A DNA stretch of 5,180 nt from Fibrobacteraceae bacterium. Its GTDB lineage: Bacteria; Fibrobacterota; Fibrobacteria; Fibrobacterales; Fibrobacteraceae. Each line of letters starts with the position of its first letter. Within the stretch, counting starts at the first letter, position 1. Positions 1 to 5,147 of this stretch are shown here, piece by piece. The position numbers and the translations under genes were made by a program. Under the pieces are notes generated by a model. It saw only the letters and a list, made by a program, of their open reading frames with translations, made no database searches and was not told the DNA's origin. The stretch is from NCBI GenBank assembly GCA_023231365.1, contig JALNVO010000205.1, positions 1 through 5,180 of the forward strand. Reading direction: 5' to 3'.

Positions 1-2
1 AA

Positions 3-842
3 TTCAAGGCGACGATTCTTATCGGAACACCCACGTTCTTAAGAGCGGTGGGCGTAAACCGCTGGGTTCACCCGATGTGTTTCAAACATTTGCGGCTTGT
101 TCTTTCGGGTGCAGAAAAGCTCCGTCCTGAAATTCGCGACCTGTTTGCCCGTAAATTTAAAAAGGAGATTTATGAGGGATACGGTTGTACAGAAACGGCA
201 CCTGTCGCCACGTTTAATTCGGAAGATGTGTTACTGGATGATTTTATTACAATGGACCCTTGCTCCAATTTGAATTCTGTGGGCGTACCCATTCCGGGAA
301 CTTGTGTGAAAATAGCCGACCCGATAACGGATGTGGAACTTCCGCAGGGTGAAGAAGGCATGATTCTTATCGGCGGTTGCCAAGTGATGAAGGGCTATCT
401 CAAAGATCCGGAACGCACTGCGTCTGTAATTATTGAGAGAAATGGGCAGCGCTGGTACAAGACTGGGGATAAGGGCAAAGTCGATGAAGATGGCTTTGTT
501 ATTATTGTAGACCGCTACAGCCGTTTTGCGAAGCTTGGCGGTGAAATGATCTCGCTTGGTGCGGTTGAAGCCAAAATCAATGATTCGGGAATTCTCGCCG
601 GAATGGAATTCTTGGCTGTTGCCGTTCCCGATGAGGCCAAAGGTGAAAAAATTGTGCTACTTTATCACGGAGATAAGGATGCCGATCAGATCCAGCGCGA
701 ACTCCGAAAGTCCGGTATTCCGCAAATGATGCAGCCGGGCAAGGTATTTTCTGTAGATGCCGTTCCCAAACTTGGCAGCGGCAAGTGGGATTTTACGACC
801 GCTAAAAAAATTGCAAAGGAACTTTGCGAGGCTTCAAAATGA
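3..842 (+). CDS. AMP-binding acyl-[ACP] synthetase, Aas-like, C-terminal part (5' end outside window)
   Basis: The reading frame is open from the left edge, so the true start lies upstream; the first visible residues (TILIGTPTFLRAV) already belong to the adenylation domain. The family activates a fatty acid with ATP to acyl-AMP and passes it to a thiol, usually acyl carrier protein, at the inner membrane. Visible motifs in order are EGYGCTETAP at nt 174-203 (adenylate-binding loop), WYKTGD at 453-470 (ATP ribose-binding Asp), RFAKLGGEMISLG at about 522-560 (hinge and C-terminal subdomain), and PKLGSGKWDF with the likely catalytic Lys codon at 783-785. The RFAK..GEM.SL block and the LGSGK.DF ending resemble E. 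coli Aas (2-acylglycerophosphoethanolamine acyltransferase/acyl-ACP synthetase) more than acyl-CoA ligases. Whether it carries the acyltransferase or transporter domain found upstream in Aas-type proteins cannot be seen here. The stop codon overlaps the next gene's ATG (ATGA), so translational coupling is likely. Confidence 0.88.
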   Translation, partial: FKATILIGTPTFLRAVGVNRWVHPMCFKHLRLVLSGAEKLRPEIRDLFARKFKKEIYEGYGCTETAPVATFNSEDVLLDDFITMDPCSNLNSVGVPIPGTCVKIADPITDVELPQGEEGMILIGGCQVMKGYLKDPERTASVIIERNGQRWYKTGDKGKVDEDGFVIIVDRYSRFAKLGGEMISLGAVEAKINDSGILAGMEFLAVAVPDEAKGEKIVLLYHGDKDADQIQRELRKSGIPQMMQPGKVFSVDAVPKLGSGKWDFTTAKKIAKELCEASK

Positions 843-1699
843 ATGAGATTCATACAAGCGAAGGGTTTACCGAAAAACGCACTGTACAGTCTTTTGGTGT
901 ACTTTTGTTTGTTACGGGACTTGTGATTTTGTCTGTCGGCCTTGTGGCTGGCTTTGCCGAAGATTTTGCTCGCGATGTTCTCAATATGGCTTTTGCCCGC
1001 TATGCAAATGCGACGGGGCGCTTTGCCCTTCACCATTTTGCGGAAGACCAGACTCTGATGGGGGTCCTTCAATCTCTCGAAAACGAGCTCCTTCCGCTAC
1101 TTGCGGTTATATCTCCGCTGTTTCTTGTGGTTGGCTTTGCCATAGCTGTATTTGGCATAGGCGTTTTTGCCTATCCGCGCTTTGGTTCGGAACTTTTGGT
1201 TTCTTTCCATGTATTGAAGAGAGTCCCAGGTGTAGCAGAAGCGAGCAAGGAAGAACTCGCTATGGAAAATTCCCGCGGGTTCAAAGTGACCGTCGGAGTT
1301 TTTGTCGCTCTTGCTCTAATTGCATTTGGAATTCATTATATGCACAGTCCTTCTCGTTTGACTCCGCAAAAAGCTTCTGAAGTTTCTGCAGAAGCAGTCA
1401 AGTTCTACTCACTGGAGAAAGATTTCTATTTCAAAAATAGCCGGCTTGGAACGTGGGATGAAATCGGTTACAAAGCTCCAGAATCGGATTATTTCATCTA
1501 TGGAAATCCGGGGGTGGGGCTTTGGAATGCAAAGAATAAGAACAAGTGGGAGCGGTGTCCTGAAAAGAGCAAGTGGCGAGTGCAATTTAAGATCGAAGGG
1601 ACCTTCAAAAAAGAGCTCTCGTCTTTTGCCTCTTCGCCCCGTGATGAGGCTTGCTTCAAACTTACGCCGAATTTCAAGAAAATTCCAAGCGAGAATTAG
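839..1699 (+). CDS. Membrane protein with three predicted helices and a pilin-like C-terminal domain
   Basis: This 286-residue protein has no family name I can give. I chose the ATG at 839 because it overlaps the upstream stop as ATGA and has a GAGG ribosome site at 828-831, seven bases upstream; the in-frame TTG at 824 is less likely. Hydrophobic segments lie near residues 19-40, 84-110 and 148-166. The third begins SRGFKVTVGVFVALALI, which resembles the Gly-Phe plus hydrophobic helix of type IV/II pilins, but the Glu expected at mature position 5 is absent. After it, residues 178-221 (AVKFYSLEKDFYF, then GTWDEIGY and a short Tyr-rich stretch) look like the alpha-helix and following loop of pilin-like proteins. 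Cys240 and Cys272 near the C-terminus could form the disulfide loop common in pilins. The pilin comparison is my inference. Coupling to the acyl-ACP ligase suggests an envelope role. The gene ends only 6 nt from the convergent DUF4416 gene. Confidence 0.82.
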   Translation: MNEIHTSEGFTEKRTVQSFGVLLFVTGLVILSVGLVAGFAEDFARDVLNMAFARYANATGRFALHHFAEDQTLMGVLQSLENELLPLLAVISPLFLVVGFAIAVFGIGVFAYPRFGSELLVSFHVLKRVPGVAEASKEELAMENSRGFKVTVGVFVALALIAFGIHYMHSPSRLTPQKASEVSAEAVKFYSLEKDFYFKNSRLGTWDEIGYKAPESDYFIYGNPGVGLWNAKNKNKWERCPEKSKWRVQFKIEGTFKKELSSFASSPRDEACFKLTPNFKKIPSEN

Positions 1700-1705
1700 A
1701 AACCC

Positions 1706-2236
1706 TTAAATTTCTTTCCGGAGTTCTTTTCTCACGCTTTCTAGGAAGAGGATGTATTCTTCGCTCTGGTAATCGCGGTAAGTCCATGGGAATGCGTGAA
1801 AGTGGTTATCCTGAAAATAGAGCGTTGGCTCTACATAGATTCCGTTTCGCATATATACGCGTTGCCGCTGGTCTTTTGTGGTTGCCAAAAAGAATTGTCC
1901 GAGCGTCATATAGCCTGGATCTAAGTTTACCGGGCGGAGCCCTTCTGTACCGCATTCTTTTGCAAATTCGAGTTCAATTTCGTTTGTCTTTAATTTAATG
2001 TCCACGATCGTTTCGCGGGCGATGAGTGTTTTGTATGTAATGAACGCTCGGACTGGTGTATTCCCGATTTCTTCAATGTAATAGTTTGTGAATTTAAAAG
2101 GGAAGGGCTCGAGAATTGAGGATTCTTCGCCATAGAGAGATTGAAGCTTTGGGCGGAGTTTGTTGATGAGTTCCGCATTTCTAGCGAGGAACCCTATTAC
2201 GAGCTTGGAGGGGAGCGGAGTATGTGTTGCACCCAT
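1706..2236 (-). CDS. DUF4416 family protein
   Basis: The 176-residue soluble protein matches the DUF4416 family pattern along its length. Near the N-terminus is KLVIGFLARN, followed by PFPFKFTNYYIEEIG around residues 44-58 and KTLIARETIVDIKLKTNEIE around 69-88. The hallmark NLDPGYMTLGQFFLATTKD is near 103-121, then RVYMRNGIYVEPTL and the C-terminal FPWTYRDYQSEEY. The family is often labelled 'GTP-binding' in databases, but I see no P-loop and no biochemical function is established to my knowledge. The ATG at 2236 has a modest AGGG ribosome site (plus-strand 2244-2247, seven bases upstream) and lies 2 nt after the dUTPase stop, so the two genes are surely co-transcribed and probably translationally coupled. 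The length is typical and no truncation is visible. The neighbourhood hints at nucleotide or one-carbon metabolism, but that is association only. Confidence 0.9.
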   Translation of the reverse strand: MGATHTPLPSKLVIGFLARNAELINKLRPKLQSLYGEESSILEPFPFKFTNYYIEEIGNTPVRAFITYKTLIARETIVDIKLKTNEIELEFAKECGTEGLRPVNLDPGYMTLGQFFLATTKDQRQRVYMRNGIYVEPTLYFQDNHFHAFPWTYRDYQSEEYILFLESVRKELRKEI

Positions 2237-2238
2237 CG

Positions 2239-2697
2239 CTATACCCTGCTGTGGATTCCCTTGTTGTCGTCGGGATCTTTTGTCGCTTTGGAATAGTCCT
2301 TGTCCTGTCGTTCCAAATTCAGTTTGTTTTTTTGAAGATAAATGTCAAAAACGTTATTTGCATCCATGCCGGCGGAAAGCGCGAGCGAAATCCAGAAATG
2401 GAGCTGGTCCACTATTTCGACTCGGATGTTTTGCATATCGAGATTGTCCTTGCTCCACCATTTCCAGAGGAGTTCTTCGCCAAGTTCGCGGCTTTCGTCG
2501 TTGAGGGCTTTCAAATAATTGGAAAGCCAATGGTTTGTGTCCGTATTTGGGCCTTTTAGGGATTCCGCCTTACCCTGTTCCATTAGCAGATTCATTGTGA
2601 GAGGCGTTCCATTGACAGAACGGATGTCCTTCTTTTTAAAGACATAGTCGTTGAGAATTCTTTGCAGGCGAAATAGTTCTTCAAGTTTATCGGTCAT
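2239..2697 (-). CDS. dUTPase, all-alpha dimeric type (dUTPase_2/MazG-like NTP pyrophosphohydrolase)
   Basis: The 152-residue protein carries the metal-binding signature of the all-alpha NTP pyrophosphatases: E68xxE71 within LNDESRELGEE, the KWW element at 79-81, E94xxD97 within VEIVDQLHFWISLAL, and a terminal block Y120LQKNKLNLERQ. The EIVD.LHF and KN..N..RQ...Y elements point to the dimeric dUTPase branch found in some bacteria, phages and trypanosomatids rather than to MazG proper or the trimeric Dut family. The expected reaction is dUTP to dUMP plus pyrophosphate with Mg2+, in the cytoplasm. It supplies dUMP to thymidylate synthase, whose gene starts 26 nt away on the other strand, which strongly supports the assignment. 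The ATG at 2697 has no recognisable Shine-Dalgarno sequence. The C-terminal tail after residue 135 is short, polar and probably flexible. A related MazG-like specificity such as dCTP or house-cleaning activity cannot be excluded without assay. Confidence 0.85.
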   Translation of the reverse strand: MTDKLEELFRLQRILNDYVFKKKDIRSVNGTPLTMNLLMEQGKAESLKGPNTDTNHWLSNYLKALNDESRELGEELLWKWWSKDNLDMQNIRVEIVDQLHFWISLALSAGMDANNVFDIYLQKNKLNLERQDKDYSKATKDPDDNKGIHSRV

Positions 2698-2723
2698 GCG
2701 TTAAAAATACTAATTTGACAAAT
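2698..2723. promoter_or_regulatory. 26-nt divergent intergenic region between the dUTPase gene and thyA
   Basis: Both transcription units start from this AT-rich gap, which is too short to hold two complete sigma-70 promoters, so the -35 elements must lie inside the opposing coding sequences or the promoters overlap. Weak -10-like matches are TACTAAT at 2708-2714 on the plus strand and TAGTAT on the minus strand (plus-strand 2706-2711); they overlap each other. If used, they would give very short or leaderless mRNAs, consistent with no Shine-Dalgarno sequence before either ATG. A perfect TTGACA at 2715-2720 is misplaced, only four bases before the thyA ATG. Promoter positions are inference. 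Confidence 0.4.
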
Positions 2724-3518
2724 ATGCAACAGTATCTTGATCTTCTTTCCGACATTTTAGCGAACGGTGCCAAGCGTGGTGATCGCACAGGCACGGGTAC
2801 GCTCTCTGTTTTTGGGCGTCAGAACCGCTATGACCTTTCCAAGGGCTTTCCCTGCCTCACCACGAAAAAGCTTCATTTGCGTTCGATCATCATTGAACTT
2901 CTCTGGTTCTTGCGCGGAGATACGAACATCCAATATTTGCATGACAATAAAGTTTCGATTTGGGACGAATGGGCCGATGCGAATGGCGACCTAGGCCCGG
3001 TTTATGGGCATCAGTGGAGAAGTTGGCCTTCTCCGGATGGCGGCCATATCGATCAAATTGCAAACGTAATAGAAAGTCTCAAGAAAAATCCGGAATCCCG
3101 CCGTCACCTAGTCTGTGCTTGGAATGTCGCCGAAGTCGATAAAATGGCGCTGCCTCCTTGTCACTGCCTTTTTCAATTCTATGTAGCGAATGGAAAGCTT
3201 TCTTGCCAGCTTTATCAGCGGAGTGCGGACACGTTTTTGGGCGTACCCTTCAACATAGCTTCTTATGCGCTTTTGACGATGATGATGGCGCAAGTTACGG
3301 GTTTAGAAGCAGGCGAGTTCGTGCATACGTTCGGCGACGTTCATTTGTACTTAAATCACATTGAACAGGCAAAGGAACAGCTTACCCGCACTCCTCGCGC
3401 TCTTCCGACGATGAAGATCAATCCTGATGTGAAGGATCTTTTTAGCTTCCGCTTTGAAGATTTTGAGCTTCAGAATTACGATCCGTATCCGACAATCAAA
3501 GCCCCGATTGCCGTATGA
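2724..3518 (+). CDS. thyA: Thymidylate synthase ThyA
   Basis: ThyA converts dUMP and 5,10-methylenetetrahydrofolate to dTMP and dihydrofolate as a cytoplasmic homodimer. The 264-residue protein aligns without gaps to E. coli ThyA, so the same numbering applies. Phosphate-binding Arg21 is in DRTGTGT, Trp80 in SIWDEWAD, and Arg126/Arg127 in SRR. The nucleophile Cys146 lies in PPCHCLFQF, Arg166 and Asp169 in QRSADTFLG, Asn177 in PFNIASYALL, and His207/Tyr209 in HLYLNH. The C-terminus APIAV closes over the active site as usual. Position 168, Cys in E. coli, is Ala here, and Cys148 sits next to the nucleophile; neither should abolish activity. I chose the ATG at 2724 over the in-frame TTG at 2715 because it gives the canonical MxQYL start and length. 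The stop overlaps the folA start by 4 nt (ATGA). Confidence 0.98.
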   Translation: MQQYLDLLSDILANGAKRGDRTGTGTLSVFGRQNRYDLSKGFPCLTTKKLHLRSIIIELLWFLRGDTNIQYLHDNKVSIWDEWADANGDLGPVYGHQWRSWPSPDGGHIDQIANVIESLKKNPESRRHLVCAWNVAEVDKMALPPCHCLFQFYVANGKLSCQLYQRSADTFLGVPFNIASYALLTMMMAQVTGLEAGEFVHTFGDVHLYLNHIEQAKEQLTRTPRALPTMKINPDVKDLFSFRFEDFELQNYDPYPTIKAPIAV

Positions 3519-4006
3519 TGAAAATTTCAGCTATCGTTGCCGTTTCGGAAAACAACGTTATTGGAAAGAACGGACATTTGCCGTGGCATCTTTCTCAAGA
3601 TCTCAAGCGCTTTAAGGCGATTACTTCTGGACATCACATTTTGCTTGGCCGCAAGAATTATGAAGACATCGGACGTCCTCTTCCGAACCGCGTAAACTTG
3701 GTACTCACGAGGGACGTTTCTTTTTCTGCTCCGGGTTGCACAGTTTGCCATTCTTTGAAAGAAGCCTTTAAGGTTGCTGAAGATGCGGGGGAGTCTGAAC
3801 TCTTCATCATCGGCGGTGCGCAAATTTATGCGTCAGCAATGCCATTTGTAAAAAAACTCTATCTCACCCGCGTACAAGCGGAAACTGATGGCGAAGTCTT
3901 GATGCCGCAGATTGGCGGTGGTTGGAAACTGATTTCGGAAGAAAAGGTACCCAAGACGGAGAAAGACGATTTCCCATGTGTCTTTCGGGTGCTGGAGCGG
4001 GAATAG
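3515..4006 (+). CDS. folA: Dihydrofolate reductase
   Basis: The enzyme reduces 7,8-dihydrofolate to tetrahydrofolate with NADPH, recycling the folate oxidised by ThyA. The 163-residue protein has the chromosomal DHFR layout: SAIVAVSENNVIGKNG at the N-terminus, then LPWHLSQDLKRFK with the substrate-binding Asp29 (codon 3599-3601) and Phe33. GRKNYEDIGRPLPNR supplies the cofactor-binding Gly-Arg and the folate-carboxylate Arg59. IIGGAQIY is the conserved Gly-Gly cofactor site, YLTRV holds the conserved Thr, and the protein ends VFRVLERE. All positions needed for catalysis appear intact. The start is a double ATG (3515 or 3518): the first overlaps the thyA stop as ATGA and the second as TGATG. 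No Shine-Dalgarno sequence is visible, so translation probably depends on ThyA ribosomes. This is a normal housekeeping enzyme, not a resistance-type DHFR. Confidence 0.97.
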   Translation: MMKISAIVAVSENNVIGKNGHLPWHLSQDLKRFKAITSGHHILLGRKNYEDIGRPLPNRVNLVLTRDVSFSAPGCTVCHSLKEAFKVAEDAGESELFIIGGAQIYASAMPFVKKLYLTRVQAETDGEVLMPQIGGGWKLISEEKVPKTEKDDFPCVFRVLERE

Positions 4007-4046
4007 CCAGGACTTTGCGCGGTGTTACGGTTCCATAGCTATGTTC

Positions 4047-4064
4047 GTGAGCACACTTGTTCAC
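4047..4064. other. Stem-loop downstream of folA (7-bp stem)
   Basis: GTGAGCA at 4047-4053 pairs with TGTTCAC at 4058-4064 (one G-U pair) around a 4-nt loop. It ends two bases before the next hairpin and has no U-tract of its own. It may strengthen the terminator between the convergent folA and MauE-like genes, or protect the folA mRNA end. The pairing is seen directly; the function is inferred. Confidence 0.4.
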
Positions 4065-4066
4065 AC

Positions 4067-4083
4067 CACCCCTTTTTGGGGTG
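4067..4083. terminator. Probable terminator hairpin shared by folA and the convergent MauE-like gene
   Basis: CACCCC (4067-4072) and GGGGTG (4078-4083) form a perfect 6-bp GC-rich stem around five Ts. On the plus strand it is followed by ATTGTTTACTTCTT, a discontinuous T-rich run. On the minus strand it begins 5 nt after the MauE-like stop but has no U-tract. It is therefore a moderate terminator for thyA-folA and possibly a weak one in the opposite direction. It is the best termination candidate in the window. Confidence 0.55.
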
Positions 4084-4088
4084 ATTGT

Positions 4089-4754
4089 TTACTTCTTCCA
4101 AATACCGAGGATGCTTCTGTTCGGGCGTAGCGCGAGCCAGAATGTAGGCCCGATGAGGATGATGTCGCGGATGAGCGATGTCCAGGCTTCGCTCTTGCTC
4201 TGTGCTCCTTCGAGTTCAAAGCAACCGCAGGTGATCCCCAAGTCAAGGGCGAGCGCCCAAGAGAGAGCGATGATGAACGAGATGAACATCCAGAAAATGA
4301 CAAATGCCGATTCTCGGATAAACGGAGTGACGATTATTGCAAGTCCGAACCAGAATTCGAATTGTGGGTAAATTAAGCTGAACAGGTTGTTCGCGAAACT
4401 CGGCAAGAACTGGTATTGTGCGACGAGCACGGCAAAACCATGTGGATCCTGAATTTTGAAAATGCTCGCAAAGATAAACATTCCGCCGATACCCAGCCGC
4501 AAAAGCGTTTCGAGGCCTTTAAGTGCGAATTCTTTGTCTTTTTTATAGGCAGGAATAATCAGCAGAACGGCGATAACGAGGGCGGCCAAGCCCGTATGGA
4601 TGTTGTATTTCCAGATTTTTGGAAATTTGGCGATGAGCGATTCATAATCGGTGAATGTGAGCACGGATTCCGGGAATGAAATTTCAGCAACGCAAACGGC
4701 GACGAGAAATGCTGCAATAAGGAGAAGGACTGCGGAGAGGATATGTTTTTTCAC
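4089..4754 (-). CDS. MauE/DoxX-like integral membrane protein
   Basis: I place the start at the GTG codon at 4754, giving 221 residues. It has a good GGGAG ribosome site (plus-strand 4762-4766) seven bases upstream and a Lys-Lys followed by the first helix (residues 5-23). The longer in-frame reading to 4886 would cross the upstream gene and has a Cys/Arg-rich, implausible N-terminus. Further hydrophobic segments are near 52-70, 87-101, 124-146, 150-172 and about 190-205. The MauE-family core starts near residue 78: ETLLRLGIGGMFIFASIFKI, the DPHGFA turn, AQYQFLP, then the Glu-containing helix with PQFEFWFGL, and the hallmark ITCGCF (Cys176, Cys178) before the last helix. MauE proteins are linked to disulfide or quinone-type redox chemistry and cofactor maturation in methylamine dehydrogenase systems; standalone homologues mostly lack a tested role. 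No methylamine gene is present here. The two extra N-terminal helices lie outside the core. Confidence 0.82.
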   Translation of the reverse strand: MKKHILSAVLLLIAAFLVAVCVAEISFPESVLTFTDYESLIAKFPKIWKYNIHTGLAALVIAVLLIIPAYKKDKEFALKGLETLLRLGIGGMFIFASIFKIQDPHGFAVLVAQYQFLPSFANNLFSLIYPQFEFWFGLAIIVTPFIRESAFVIFWMFISFIIALSWALALDLGITCGCFELEGAQSKSEAWTSLIRDIILIGPTFWLALRPNRSILGIWKK

Positions 4755-4756
4755 AG

Positions 4757-4924
4757 TTATTCTCCCGGTTTTGTGAGAACATCCTGAGTGCCTAACCAAG
4801 CAACGGACTTTTCTTCGGTTACGCGCAAGTTGTTGACGATTGCAAGACCGATGCAGAACGCCGCTGCAATAAAAAGAAATTTCCAATGGAGACTTTTGAT
4901 ATATTCAAGAATCTTATCTTTCAT
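4757..4924 (-). CDS. Small single-helix membrane protein upstream of the MauE-like gene
   Basis: From the ATG at 4924 this is a 55-residue protein: a charged start (MKDKILEYIKSLHWK), one hydrophobic helix (about residues 16-30, FLFIAAAFCIGLAIV), then a short tail NNLRVTEEKSVAWLGTQDV ending LTKPGE. Its TAA stop is 2 nt before the GTG of the MauE-like gene and overlaps that gene's ribosome-binding region, so coupled translation is likely. An alternative ATG at 5011 would add 29 residues from AT-rich DNA without recognisable features; neither start has a Shine-Dalgarno sequence. The helix-plus-short-linker plan resembles the membrane anchor that precedes a periplasmic rhodanese-like domain in proteins encoded beside MauE homologues. 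Here no such domain follows, so it could be a genuine small partner protein or a remnant. I do not recognise it with confidence. Confidence 0.55.
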   Translation of the reverse strand: MKDKILEYIKSLHWKFLFIAAAFCIGLAIVNNLRVTEEKSVAWLGTQDVLTKPGE

Positions 4925-5075
4925 ATTTGAATAATGTACAAAAAAGGAATTTGAAAATTTTAAGGTCAGTCCGAGCTGAATCTTTTTTAGAATTGATCGG
5001 TATTTTTCCATACAACAAACACGACTTTATTTGTTTTCTTCTCTATGGGGTACCTCTAAAAATCCATTTTCTATG
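4925..5075 (-). promoter_or_regulatory. AT-rich leader region upstream of the small ORF and MauE-like gene
   Basis: This stretch must contain the promoter for the minus-strand pair because no other gene precedes them in the window. Read on the minus strand it is rich in A and T runs. The only core-promoter candidates I see are CTGACC as a -35-like element (plus-strand GGTCAG at 4964-4969) and CATTAT as a weak -10-like element (plus-strand ATAATG at 4931-4936); their spacing is too long for one standard promoter. I cannot fix a start site. Confidence 0.25.
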
Positions 5076-5086
5076 AAGAGAAGCCG

Positions 5087-5147
5087 GTTCCCTTTTTAGG
5101 GAACGTCAGGATTCGAAGAGCCGGACTCTGGGCCGGCCCCGCAGGGG
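5087..5147. other. GC-rich block with three consecutive stem-loops, unassigned
   Basis: After an AT-rich stretch the composition changes sharply to GC-rich near 5080. Three hairpins follow one another. GTTCCCT (5087-5093) pairs with AGGGAAC (5098-5104) around TTTT, a perfect 7-bp stem. AGAG (5117-5120) pairs with CTCT (5126-5129) around CCGGA. CCCC (5137-5140) pairs with GGGG (5144-5147) around GCA, overlapping the perfect palindrome GGGCCGGCCC at 5130-5139. No tRNA, rRNA, tmRNA, SRP RNA or known riboswitch consensus fits. It may be a dispersed intergenic repeat, a leader of a gene beyond the right edge, or a small RNA. The rest of 5148-5180 holds no supportable gene. Confidence 0.35.

Noticed and set aside
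2160..2559. Two overlapping plus-strand open frames opposite the dUTPase and DUF4416 genes
   Set aside because: Their products show no family motifs, while the minus-strand frames match known families throughout.
2715..2720. Perfect TTGACA taken as the -35 box of thyA
   Set aside because: It ends four bases before the thyA ATG, so a matching -10 would lie inside the gene, where no good match is seen at 16-18 bp.
3653..3664. Asn instead of Thr after Gly-Arg-Lys in the DHFR cofactor motif (GRKNYE)
   Set aside because: The same substitution is known in functional chromosomal DHFRs such as those of the Bacillus cereus group, so it is not evidence of inactivity or drug resistance.
4041..4371. 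Plus-strand open frames opposite the 3' part of the MauE-like gene
   Set aside because: They are antisense to a recognisable membrane protein, cross the terminator hairpin and have no domain or ribosome site.
4755..4886. Longer N-terminus for the MauE-like protein, starting at 4886
   Set aside because: It would be a Cys/Arg-rich segment running out of frame through the small membrane ORF; the GTG at 4754 has a good ribosome site and a natural membrane-protein start.
5100..5130. TTCGAAT on the minus strand, resembling a tRNA T-loop
   Set aside because: The flanking five bases on each side do not pair, and no acceptor or anticodon arm can be built.
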